Source: DVED01 sp963838375 (GTDB taxonomy: Bacteria; Cyanobacteriota; Cyanobacteriia; Cyanobacteriales; Geitlerinemataceae). From it: a DNA stretch of 64,000 nt. The translations under genes and the position numbers were made by a program. Each line of letters starts with the position of its first letter. Within the stretch, counting starts at the first letter, position 1. Under the pieces are notes generated by a model, which was not told the DNA's origin, searched no databases, and saw nothing but the letters and a program-made list of their open reading frames with translations. Positions 1 through 7,623 of this stretch are shown here, piece by piece. The stretch is from positions 434,001-498,000 of the forward strand of contig CAWIQY010000016.1 in NCBI GenBank assembly GCA_963838375.1, in the 5' to 3' direction.

Positions 1-1011
1 TCCGATGTCAGCCATGTCAATATTTTGTACTCCATCGGATTGATGCTGCTAAGCAAAGCCTCGAAAGTCAAAGCTCCGGTGGCAAAGGATATCCAGCAGA
101 CGTTGATCGGTTGGATCGAAACCACTCGCAAAGAGACAGGAGAAGCCGAAACCAAGTCCGAGTTGGGAATAGGGACGGATTTTGTAAAGGTTCTCACCGC
201 CAAACTGCAACAAGAACGAACCTTTCGCCAAGAGATCGAACGTACTTACGATCGAAAAATTTCTGATTTGGTACAGAAACTCGATCGGCTGGCAGCGACG
301 ATCCAGACGCACACAAAAAAGCCAGTTTTGGTGATTATCGATGACTTAGATAAGTTGGACTTGAGCCTCGTCGAGTCGATCTATCGCCAAAATATCAAAG
401 CGCTGTTTTCCCCAGCGTTTAAGATGGTGCTGACGATTCCGATCGCCGCGGTTCGGGAGCCGACGGTGATGGGTGCGCTGACCTCCGAAGGCATCGTCCG
501 ATCGCAGCTTTTTCCCGTGACGAAGTTCTATCACCGCACCGATTGTCACAAACCCGATGCCGTTCCTATCGAAAAGCATATCAAACTGTTCGAGAAAGTG
601 CTAGCGAAACGCTTTCCACCGGGATTGTTGAAACCGGAAACCGGACGCAAACTGGTGTTGTTGAGCGGTGGGGTGATGCGGGAACTGGTGCGGTTGGCAC
701 GGGAATGCTGTACGGAATGTATGGTGCAGATCGAGATCGAACCCGATCGAGACGAGATGCAAATCGACGATGAAATTTTAGCCGGAGCCGTCCGCAATCT
801 CCGCAACGATTTCGCACGGCAGTTGCCACCCAGTTACTACCCGGTTTTGGTACAAGTCTATCAAACCCTGAAAGCTGTGGAAGGGGAGGAATTTGTCAAA
901 CTTCTACATGGGTTGATGGTGTTGGAATACGAAAATGATGCGCTGTGGTTCGATGTTCATCCCCTGGTGCAGGATTTGCTGCGACGTGAGGGGTACATGG
1001 AAGGGAAGTAG
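1..1011 (+). CDS. P-loop NTPase (AAA/KAP-like), 5' end outside window
   Basis: The frame is open from the first base, so the gene begins before the window; a TTG at 25 is only the first in-frame start-like codon. About 336 residues are visible. A hydrophobic strand followed by IIDDLDKLD (around residues 110-118 counted from codon 25) looks like a Walker B motif, followed by a segment resembling the sensor region of AAA or KAP-type ATPases. The Walker A motif must lie upstream. No membrane segments are seen. It is followed after about 210 bp by a TPR protein on the same strand whose N-terminus also looks like a degenerate NTPase, so the two may work together. The function is unknown; a STAND- or KAP-like role in stress or defence is a guess. 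Confidence 0.6.
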   Translation, partial: SDVSHVNILYSIGLMLLSKASKVKAPVAKDIQQTLIGWIETTRKETGEAETKSELGIGTDFVKVLTAKLQQERTFRQEIERTYDRKISDLVQKLDRLAATIQTHTKKPVLVIIDDLDKLDLSLVESIYRQNIKALFSPAFKMVLTIPIAAVREPTVMGALTSEGIVRSQLFPVTKFYHRTDCHKPDAVPIEKHIKLFEKVLAKRFPPGLLKPETGRKLVLLSGGVMRELVRLARECCTECMVQIEIEPDRDEMQIDDEILAGAVRNLRNDFARQLPPSYYPVLVQVYQTLKAVEGEEFVKLLHGLMVLEYENDALWFDVHPLVQDLLRREGYMEGK

Positions 1012-1160
1012 GTTGGGTTCAGTGGTATTCATGTGAACTGGCGATGGAAAATCGCGCCGACACGATCGAAATCCGCCTAATCTATCTGATTAATGTCTTA
1101 ACCTGCGCAGGCAGGTTTCGATTCTGTAGATGCGGTTTCAACCGCCCCATCTATCCGATA

Positions 1161-1216
1161 CAATCTACAATTTCCAATCTACAATTTCCAATCTACAATT
1201 TCCAATCTACCATTTC
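1161..1216 (+). repeat. Four tandem 14-bp repeats upstream of the TPR gene
   Basis: Four consecutive copies of CAATCTACAATTTC; the last has one substitution. They end 5 bp before the ATG of the TPR gene. The unit can be read as two degenerate heptamers, like the short tandemly repeated repeats of filamentous cyanobacteria. The array occupies the position where a ribosome-binding site would be expected. Confidence 0.85.
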
Positions 1217-1221
1217 AGGTA

Positions 1222-2643
1222 ATGAGCAAAAAATCGGAACCGACGGAGATAGAACGCGAGAATCGGCGCAACCTGCGGCGGTTGGTGTTGTCGATGCAAG
1301 CAAGCTTGGGGAAGTTGAACTTGCTGGTGGGGATTTGCGACAATTCCCAGTATCGGGATACGATCGTCCACAGCTACGAAACCGAACTGCAAGCCAAAGG
1401 GGTGGCGTGTTATCGAGTGAAGATCGATCGCGATCGTCCTAGCTTAAAACAAGTGTTGCTCGATTGGCAAGACCGAGAACCCCAGCTTCAGTCAGATTCC
1501 CCGAAAATTGTCACCGTACAAGGCGCCGATACCCTGTTGGCAATTCGGATGGGAGAACCCAAATCGCCACAGGAACAGTTTTTCTTTTCCGCACAGTGGA
1601 CGCGAGAAGGATTGCGGCAGTTTCAGTTTCCCGTCGTTATTTGGGTGACAGAAGCGATCGCCCGGAATTTGGCGCAACTGGCGCCGGATTTTTGGAGTTG
1701 GCGGGGTGGGGTGTTTGAATTTCGCCAACCCATCGGGTATACGTTACCGTCTGTTGTCGGGACGACTGCCATCGAATCCAGTCGAGAATCTTATTCCCCC
1801 GAACCCATTGCCGACCCCACAGAACTGCAACAGCAAATTGAGAGTTTGTTGGCGGAAGATCCAGATTCGCCGTTGTTAAGAAGTTTGTATTCCAGTTTGG
1901 GGAAAATCTATTATCAACGTTTGGAACAAGGGAAAGCCACAGACTACCCCCAAGAACAGCAACACGCCATCGCTGCCTTCCAAAAGTCGATCGATCTGGC
2001 GACGGAAGAGGATTCCGAACTGGCAACGGATTGTAGCTATCTAGCAGTGTTGTACGAATCTATGGGACGCTACAGCGAAGCCGAACCCCTGTATGTTCGA
2101 TCGCTTTCTATCAGGGAACGACAACTGGGTGGGGACCATCCCGATACTGCCTCCAGCTTGAACAATTTAGCTGAGTTGTACAGATCTATGGGACGCTACA
2201 GCGAAGCCGAACCCCTGTATGTTCGATCGCTTTCTATCAGGGAACGACAACTGGGTGGGGACCATCCCGATACCGCCTCCAGCTTGAACAATTTAGCAGG
2301 GTTGTACGAATCTATGGGACGCTACAGCGAAGCCGAACCCCTGTATGTTCGATCGCTTTCTATCAGGGAACGACAACTGGGTGGAGACCATCCCTATACC
2401 GCCTCCAGCTTGAACAATTTAGCAGAGTTGTACAGATCTATGGGACGCTACAGCGAAGCCGAACCCCTGTATGTGAGAACCTTAGCCATTTTGACGCAAT
2501 GCCTTCCCGAAAACCATCCCCACATCCAAACCACTCGGGACAATTTCCGCTACCTAATTCAGCAAGCGGTGGAGAACGGCAAAGCAGCGGAGTTGTCGGC
2601 GCATCCGGCGACGCAGGGGATTTTGAAAGACATGCAAAATTAA
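1222..2643 (+). CDS. TPR protein with degenerate NTPase-like N-terminus
   Basis: 473 residues. The first 170 or so have the pattern of a P-loop fold without a clear Walker A (LLVGICDNSQYRDT, then VVIWVTEAIA). The C-terminal half, from about residue 235, carries kinesin-light-chain type tetratricopeptide repeats. Four units contain MGRYSEAEPLYVR spaced 42 residues apart, a length typical of TPR_10/TPR_12 repeats. TPRs bind proteins, so this is probably a scaffold or sensor. No transmembrane segment or catalytic motif is evident. It follows a truncated NTPase gene on the same strand. Translation starts at the ATG just after the 14-bp repeat array. The substrate and partner are unknown. Confidence 0.75.
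   Translation: MSKKSEPTEIERENRRNLRRLVLSMQASLGKLNLLVGICDNSQYRDTIVHSYETELQAKGVACYRVKIDRDRPSLKQVLLDWQDREPQLQSDSPKIVTVQGADTLLAIRMGEPKSPQEQFFFSAQWTREGLRQFQFPVVIWVTEAIARNLAQLAPDFWSWRGGVFEFRQPIGYTLPSVVGTTAIESSRESYSPEPIADPTELQQQIESLLAEDPDSPLLRSLYSSLGKIYYQRLEQGKATDYPQEQQHAIAAFQKSIDLATEEDSELATDCSYLAVLYESMGRYSEAEPLYVRSLSIRERQLGGDHPDTASSLNNLAELYRSMGRYSEAEPLYVRSLSIRERQLGGDHPDTASSLNNLAGLYESMGRYSEAEPLYVRSLSIRERQLGGDHPYTASSLNNLAELYRSMGRYSEAEPLYVRTLAILTQCLPENHPHIQTTRDNFRYLIQQAVENGKAAELSAHPATQGILKDMQN
2041..2480 (+). repeat. 126-bp coding tandem repeat (TPR units)
   Basis: Identical blocks starting ATGGGACGCTACAGCGAAGC occur at 2062, 2188, 2314 and 2440, exactly 126 bp apart, each encoding one 42-residue TPR. 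The copies differ at only a few bases, which indicates recent unequal expansion or homogenisation. Confidence 0.9.
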
Positions 2644-2675
2644 AAATGTGGGGTTCGTCGGGAAAGATAGAATAG

Positions 2676-4013
2676 TTGACATCCTCCCGTCGCCAGAGGC
2701 GAGGGATTCCTAAACATCACTATTTAGGTTTCTGGTTCTTTCTCTTTCGAGTCTTTCGCAACTGCCCTTTAACATCATGGTTATCAGGTCTTATGTTCGC
2801 TCCACAGACAGTCACTGCGAGTCCCGCAGCCAAAATATTCTTTCCTGCGTTGATGTCTCTGTCGATGCCTTTAGTTTCACAATTGGGACAATCCCAAGTA
2901 CGAACACTCAAGGGCAACTTATCTATCACAAAACCGCAATGGTTACATCGCTTACTACTAGGAAAAAATCGGTCAATCTTGACCAGTGTTCGCCCGTACC
3001 AATCACATTTATATTCAAGTTGACGGAAAAACTCACCCCAAGAAGCATCGCTAATGCTACGAGCAAGCTTGCGGTTCTTAACCATATTTCTAACTGCCAA
3101 GTCTTCAACAGCAATCAAGCTATTAGAACGAACCAAGTCAGTAGTCAACTTATGGAGAAAATCGGTACGAGCATCTTTTATTTTGGCGTGTATCTTGGCT
3201 ACTTCAAGTCGCGCTTTATCTCGGTTACTAGAGCCTTTGGTTTTCCGACTCAGTTCCTTTTGCGCTGCTTTCAGTTTTCGATACAGCCGATTGAAATGCT
3301 TGGGATTGGCAATTTTTTCACCATTGCTAGTACACAAGAGACTGGAGATGCCGACATCGATACCTACTTGCTTAGATGTTGGTGGCAACACTTCAACAGT
3401 GTAGTCATCTACCAACAACGAAACAAACCACCTACCAGATGGTTCGAGTTTAACTGTAACAGTAGACGGACTACATCCATCGGGCAAAAACCTAGACCAA
3501 ACTATTGGCAACGGCTCTTTACATTTAGCAAGCCAGAGTTGATTGTCTCTATACTTAAAAGCCGACTTGGTAAACTCAGCCGAACCGCCATTACGCTTGG
3601 CTTTAAACCGAGGATACTTAGCTCGTTTCCCCCAGAAATTAGCAAATGCCTTTTGCAGATGCCTCAGACATTGCTGCAAAGGTACACAGCTAACCTCATT
3701 GAGAAAGTTCAAGTCTTCGGTTTTTTTCCAGCCAGTCAACAAGCTAGAAGTTTGTTTGTAATCAATCCTCTCTTGCTTTTCATACCATCCTTCAGTCTTG
3801 GCTGCCAAAGCTTTGTTGTAGACAAGCCTGACGCATCCCATTGTCCGTCGCAAGAGATTTTCTTGCGCTTGTGTTGGGTAAAAACGGTACTTGTAAGCTC
3901 TTTCAACCATAGCTCACATTATACCACACAAAATGTAAACAGAAAAGCACTTAAACCCTGCCCTGCTTTCCTCCCATCGGCAGAGCCGAGGGTTTCCAGC
4001 AGGAAGAAAAGAT
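2676..4013 (-). mobile_element. IS200/IS605-family (IS1341-type) element with tnpB only
   Basis: A tnpB gene without tnpA, bounded by subterminal imperfect hairpins. Read on the minus strand, the right end at 2676-2711 has GAATCCCT, a stem-loop, then GGGAGGATGTCAA, the typical cyanobacterial IS605 right end that also forms the end of the omega/reRNA. The left end lies around 3962-4003 (TCGGC-AGA-GCCGA core inside an outer CCTGCT/AGCAGG stem). The exact left boundary and TAM cannot be fixed without an empty site. The element separates the TPR gene from the toxin-antitoxin pair. Confidence 0.8.
2720..3910 (-). CDS. tnpB: RNA-guided endonuclease TnpB (IS605 OrfB)
   Basis: 396 residues, full length for TnpB. 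It starts with the helix-turn-helix-like MVERAYKYRFYPTQ motif. The RuvC catalytic triad is intact: Asp185 in GIDVG, Glu269 in IAVEDL and Asp352 in DRDINAG. Between the last two lies a four-cysteine zinc finger (CNHCG and CPNC). TnpB is the nuclease guided by the right-end RNA of its own element and is an ancestor of Cas12. With no tnpA nearby, movement would need a transposase in trans. The C-terminus is rich in Lys and Arg. The protein looks functional and shows no frameshift. Confidence 0.93.
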   Translation of the reverse strand: MVERAYKYRFYPTQAQENLLRRTMGCVRLVYNKALAAKTEGWYEKQERIDYKQTSSLLTGWKKTEDLNFLNEVSCVPLQQCLRHLQKAFANFWGKRAKYPRFKAKRNGGSAEFTKSAFKYRDNQLWLAKCKEPLPIVWSRFLPDGCSPSTVTVKLEPSGRWFVSLLVDDYTVEVLPPTSKQVGIDVGISSLLCTSNGEKIANPKHFNRLYRKLKAAQKELSRKTKGSSNRDKARLEVAKIHAKIKDARTDFLHKLTTDLVRSNSLIAVEDLAVRNMVKNRKLARSISDASWGEFFRQLEYKCDWYGRTLVKIDRFFPSSKRCNHCGFVIDKLPLSVRTWDCPNCETKGIDRDINAGKNILAAGLAVTVCGANIRPDNHDVKGQLRKTRKRKNQKPK

Positions 4014-4106
4014 GAATGCAGAAATAACCGATTCTCAAATTTTCGATCGACCGCAAAATGAGTAGAGTACAATAAGTGTGTCCCGGTTGTTGAGGTAAAC
4101 CCGATC

Positions 4107-4340
4107 GTGACCGTGCAAGAACTCGAACAACAACTTCTCCATCTCCCACCCACAGACAAGCTTCGCATCATCCAACTACTTGCCGAGAGTCTGAATGTCC
4201 TCTGGAGTGGCACCTCCCAAGAACCATCCAGTACGCTTTCCGAGTTTTTTCGCCAATCTCCCCTGGCTGAAGTCGCCGCCACCGAAGAACTCGATCTCAG
4301 CCGAGATCGAAGTCTTCCCATCGATCGGTTGATTCTATGA
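4107..4340 (+). CDS. Antitoxin of VapBC-type pair
   Basis: 77 residues beginning MTVQELEQQLLHLPPTDKL, a pattern of small cyanobacterial antitoxins that partner PIN toxins (DUF2281/VapB-like). The N-terminal helix region should be the dimerisation or DNA-binding part and the acidic C-terminus should wrap the toxin. It overlaps the next gene by 4 bp (ATGA), the usual translational coupling of antitoxin and toxin. Such antitoxins normally repress their own operon; no operator was identified. Confidence 0.7.
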   Translation: MTVQELEQQLLHLPPTDKLRIIQLLAESLNVLWSGTSQEPSSTLSEFFRQSPLAEVAATEELDLSRDRSLPIDRLIL

Positions 4341-4759
4341 CTTATCTCCTCGATACCTGTCTGATTTCCGAACTGGTTGCCAAACAGCCCGATCGACGAG
4401 TGATAAACTGGCTGGATGCCCAAACACCCGAAACACTCTACCTCAGCGTTATTACGATGGGTGAAATTGCCAAAGGGATCGGTAAACTTACCACATCCCA
4501 ACGCAAAGATTCCCTGGCTATCTGGCTAAACGAAACCCTTCCCATGCGCTTTGTAGGACGAATTTTAGACATTGACATGACAACGATGCTGTTGTGGGGT
4601 GAGTTAGTCGGAAGGTTGGAACCCCAAGGGCGAGTTCTACCCGTAATGGATTCTCTAATTGCGGCGATCGCCCTTCAACATTCGTTACATCTAGTGACCC
4701 GAAACAAAAACGACTTTGCAGGAACGGGCGTTGAGATTGTCAATCCTTGGTCGGCTTAG
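4337..4759 (+). CDS. vapC: VapC/FitB-like PIN-domain toxin
   Basis: 140 residues, normal for a PIN-domain ribonuclease. Acidic metal-binding positions are visible: Asp6 in LLDTCLISEL, the Glu of the MGEIAKGI motif, and Asp in PVMDSLIAAIA near residue 103. VapC toxins cleave tRNA or rRNA when the antitoxin is lost. The start overlaps the antitoxin stop. The pair lies just beyond the TnpB element, consistent with accessory DNA inserted next to the CO2-uptake operon. Confidence 0.85.
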   Translation: MTYLLDTCLISELVAKQPDRRVINWLDAQTPETLYLSVITMGEIAKGIGKLTTSQRKDSLAIWLNETLPMRFVGRILDIDMTTMLLWGELVGRLEPQGRVLPVMDSLIAAIALQHSLHLVTRNKNDFAGTGVEIVNPWSA

Positions 4760-4822
4760 CCACCCCACCCGAAAAGCACAGATAAAATGGTCATTCAACA
4801 CGATATTCCACTCCCCATCGGG

Positions 4823-5956
4823 TTAACGATTCACCATCATCACCCGAGACGTAACAAAACGATTCATCCACTTTTCTAAGTATTTACGATTAGCTTGCTG
4901 TTGTTCAAAATCATTGGTATCTAACGGATGCGGCGCAAGTCCTTGAATCGCCGCAGTTGTCACACAAAACATCGACTTTTGGAACGTCTGACAAATCTGT
5001 ATCCGCAAATCATCTTCTTGGCGTTTGGTTTTGCGATAAACTTCGTGCAAGTAGTCGGGAATATAATGCCGCATATCCTGCATCAACTGGGTGGGAGGAA
5101 TGCCAGCGCCGCCGATGGGTAGGGGGTCGGCATACAGTGCGCCGTAGGTGAAATCGCTTTGATAGAGGGGGATTTGGTAGGCTTGAGCGTTGTAGGAAAT
5201 GGTGCCGGGAAAGGGAGTTCCTCGGAAGAATACAGCTTCGACGTAGGGAACGGCGGTATCCATCAAAAAGGTGATACCCGCTGATTCTGGGAGAAGTTCG
5301 TAAGTTCGATTTGCGATTTTCACGGCATAGGTAATGGGGTCGCTGGCGGCAGCCACTAAGCCATCGAGAATGTGTTTTACGACTTGAGGAATGGTTTTTA
5401 TTTCCCCTCGATCGTAGCGATCGGACAAAGACATAAACATATCGCTCATCACTCGCCAAAACTGTCCCAAACCGCTATAATATGCCATCATTCGAGTTTG
5501 CTCTGGCAGAAATTCCGGAAATACTTTGTGCAAGCCTAATATAAAAATGTTGTTTTTAAATTTAGCTTGAATAGCCGCTTCTGCCCGTTGTTTGAACTCT
5601 GGAGTATCGAGATAAGCATCTAGTTCTCCTCCGCCATGCCAGAACATGGCTTTCATGCAATATTCGGCATATTCAAAGTTAATTCGATCGTGCCACAAAT
5701 GACGAATCAACTTAGGGAAATTTAGTTTTCCGTTAAAGTATTTAAAAAAGGGAAAGAAGACTAAAAACTGATGCTCTGAGATATAAATTAAGTTCCGAGA
5801 ATACGCATCGAGAATGATTCCGTAACTTTTGAGAATGCCCACCACTTCTAGAACATTTTCTGGAGAATCTTTCAGTAAAGCTTTTCCGGCTTCTAATCGA
5901 TGGACATATTCAGCTAAAGGATGTTTGGAAGGATTGAGTTTATCGGCGCTTAACAT
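4823..5956 (-). CDS. cupB: CO2 hydration protein CupB (ChpX) of the NDH-1MS' complex
   Basis: 377 residues of the ChpXY/Cup family, the carbonic-anhydrase-like subunit that hydrates CO2 to bicarbonate at the thylakoid NDH-1 complex. It is the last gene of ndhF-ndhD-cup, all read leftwards. I chose CupB over CupA for three reasons: the short length, the absence of a cupS gene after it, and the divergent position next to ccmK, as I recall for ndhF4-ndhD4-cupB in Nostoc. CupA is the alternative. Conserved family stretches include the HLWHDRINFEYAEYCMKAMF region and the FRGTPFPG loop. In this system uptake is usually constitutive and of low affinity. Confidence 0.85.
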   Translation of the reverse strand: MLSADKLNPSKHPLAEYVHRLEAGKALLKDSPENVLEVVGILKSYGIILDAYSRNLIYISEHQFLVFFPFFKYFNGKLNFPKLIRHLWHDRINFEYAEYCMKAMFWHGGGELDAYLDTPEFKQRAEAAIQAKFKNNIFILGLHKVFPEFLPEQTRMMAYYSGLGQFWRVMSDMFMSLSDRYDRGEIKTIPQVVKHILDGLVAAASDPITYAVKIANRTYELLPESAGITFLMDTAVPYVEAVFFRGTPFPGTISYNAQAYQIPLYQSDFTYGALYADPLPIGGAGIPPTQLMQDMRHYIPDYLHEVYRKTKRQEDDLRIQICQTFQKSMFCVTTAAIQGLAPHPLDTNDFEQQQANRKYLEKWMNRFVTSRVMMVNR

Positions 5957-5963
5957 GATTTTA

Positions 5964-5991
5964 TAATTGGTAATTGGTAATTGGTAATTTG
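5964..5991. repeat. Tandem heptamer repeat TAATTGG
   Basis: Three perfect TAATTGG units and one variant (TAATTTG) lie between cupB and ndhD. This is a short tandemly repeated heptamer typical of filamentous cyanobacterial intergenic DNA. No function is evident. Confidence 0.8.
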
Positions 5992-6060
5992 CTAAATCAA
6001 TAACGAGTCACGGGTAATAAGTTTTCGATCGATTATTCCTTACTTATTACCCATCACCCA

Positions 6061-7548
6061 CTAGTCACTCATCGCTGAAATTTGTGGTCTACCGTAGTCG
6101 GTAACCAAAGAGGCAATTTGCGGTTCGCTCCAGCGCGACATCCAGTTGGGAACGATTCCCAATATTAGAATGAATAAAGAGAGGACGAGCGCCGGAATTC
6201 GATCGCCCCACTGCACCGGAGGTAAGTCAGTCACGGCATCCGACAGACGCCCGAAAAACACTTTATTAATCATCAACAAAAAGTACACGGCGGTTAAACC
6301 CGTCCCCACCATGCAAAGTAATGTGGGAATGGGAAACAGGGGGAAGCTACTGCGAAAGACCAAAAATTCGGCAATAAATCCCACCATACCGGGAATTCCC
6401 GCACTCGCCATGGCTGCCAAAATCATCAAGCTGCCAATTAAAGGCAAACCGCGTTCGGGGTTAAGCAAACCTTTCAGTTGGTTGACATCGCGAGTGCCAG
6501 CTTTTTTATAAACAACACCCACCAAGAAAAAGAGTAATGCAGAAATCAATCCGTGGGACACCATTTGGCACACCGCAGCCAAGAGACTGAGGCGGGTGGT
6601 AGCGGCTGCTGCGAGCAGAACGAACGCCATGTGAGCGATCGAAGAATAAGCTACCACCTTTTTCATATCCGTTTGGGCGATGGCACAAGATGCCCCGTAC
6701 AAGGCGCTAACCGCTGCCCAAATGGCTAACCACGGAGCCAGATACGACCAGGCATCGAGAAACAAACCGACCCCAAATCGCAGCAAGCCGTAGGTTCCTA
6801 ATTTGAGTAAGACTCCTGCCAACAACATTGAAACCGGAGTTGAGGCTTCCACGTGAGCATCGGGCAACCAAGTATGAAACGGGAAAAACGGGACTTTGAT
6901 ACCGAATCCGATCAGCAGCACGACCAGCAGCGGCAATTGAGAACTCAAAGGAATGGAAGCCGAACGCAGCAGTCCATACTCGAAACTCCCGGTGCCGGCA
7001 ACCCAAACGACGCCCAAGAACGCGATCAGGATTAAAATCCCCGAAACGGCGGTGTAGATGAGGAACTTGGTAGCGGCATAGCCCCGTCGTTGTCCGCCCC
7101 AAATGGCAATGAGAAAGTAAAGGGGGATGATTTCCAGTTCGTAAAACAGGAAGAAGAGTAATAGATCTTGCGCCAGAAAAGCTCCGGTGACGCCGACATT
7201 GAGCAACAAGATGAGTGCGTAGTAAAACCGAGGTCGATCGAGGGTAGGACTGCTGCTGGCGATCGCAATGACGGTTAGTAAGCTATTTAAAAATAACAAC
7301 GGTAGCGATAAACCGTCCAATCCCAGACTGTAGTTTAACCCGAGCGAATCTAACCAAGGCACAAACTCGGAAAACTGCATTCCCGGCTGATGGGGATCGA
7401 ACTGAGTGGCGATGGCGATGGTCAGTACGAGGATGATACTTGCCACGATCGTCGAAATCGATCGATACTGTTTTGAGTCAAGGGATCTCGGTCCAAATCC
7501 GATGAGCATCGCGGCGATAAACGGTATCCAAATTAAGGCGCTGAGCAT
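6061..7548 (-). CDS. ndhD4: NDH-1 subunit NdhD4 (CO2-uptake type)
   Basis: 495 residues, almost entirely hydrophobic, with about 14 predicted transmembrane helices and the proton-translocating subunit signature of the NuoM/MrpD family (for example HTWLPDAHVEA and the IAHM stretch). It is a distal membrane subunit of the NDH-1 complex, specialised with NdhF and Cup for energised CO2 hydration. It lies 75 bp downstream of ndhF and 104 bp upstream of cupB on the same strand, so one operon is likely. The D4 rather than D3 assignment rests on context rather than diagnostic residues. Confidence 0.85.
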   Translation of the reverse strand: MLSALIWIPFIAAMLIGFGPRSLDSKQYRSISTIVASIILVLTIAIATQFDPHQPGMQFSEFVPWLDSLGLNYSLGLDGLSLPLLFLNSLLTVIAIASSSPTLDRPRFYYALILLLNVGVTGAFLAQDLLLFFLFYELEIIPLYFLIAIWGGQRRGYAATKFLIYTAVSGILILIAFLGVVWVAGTGSFEYGLLRSASIPLSSQLPLLVVLLIGFGIKVPFFPFHTWLPDAHVEASTPVSMLLAGVLLKLGTYGLLRFGVGLFLDAWSYLAPWLAIWAAVSALYGASCAIAQTDMKKVVAYSSIAHMAFVLLAAAATTRLSLLAAVCQMVSHGLISALLFFLVGVVYKKAGTRDVNQLKGLLNPERGLPLIGSLMILAAMASAGIPGMVGFIAEFLVFRSSFPLFPIPTLLCMVGTGLTAVYFLLMINKVFFGRLSDAVTDLPPVQWGDRIPALVLSLFILILGIVPNWMSRWSEPQIASLVTDYGRPQISAMSD

Positions 7549-7623
7549 TTTATGGAACTTTGTTAGTTAGCTGTAGGGTGTGCCACCGGCACGAAACGCA
7601 CCATTGGGTAGGAGCGTCATCAT

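Noticed and set aside
2041..2480. CRISPR-like regular repeats
   Set aside because: The 126-bp periodicity is coding TPR repeats without spacers; no CRISPR array was found in the window.
2777..4015. 412-residue plus-strand frame opposite tnpB
   Set aside because: It is the complement of an intact TnpB; composition is not protein-like and TnpB has complete motifs.
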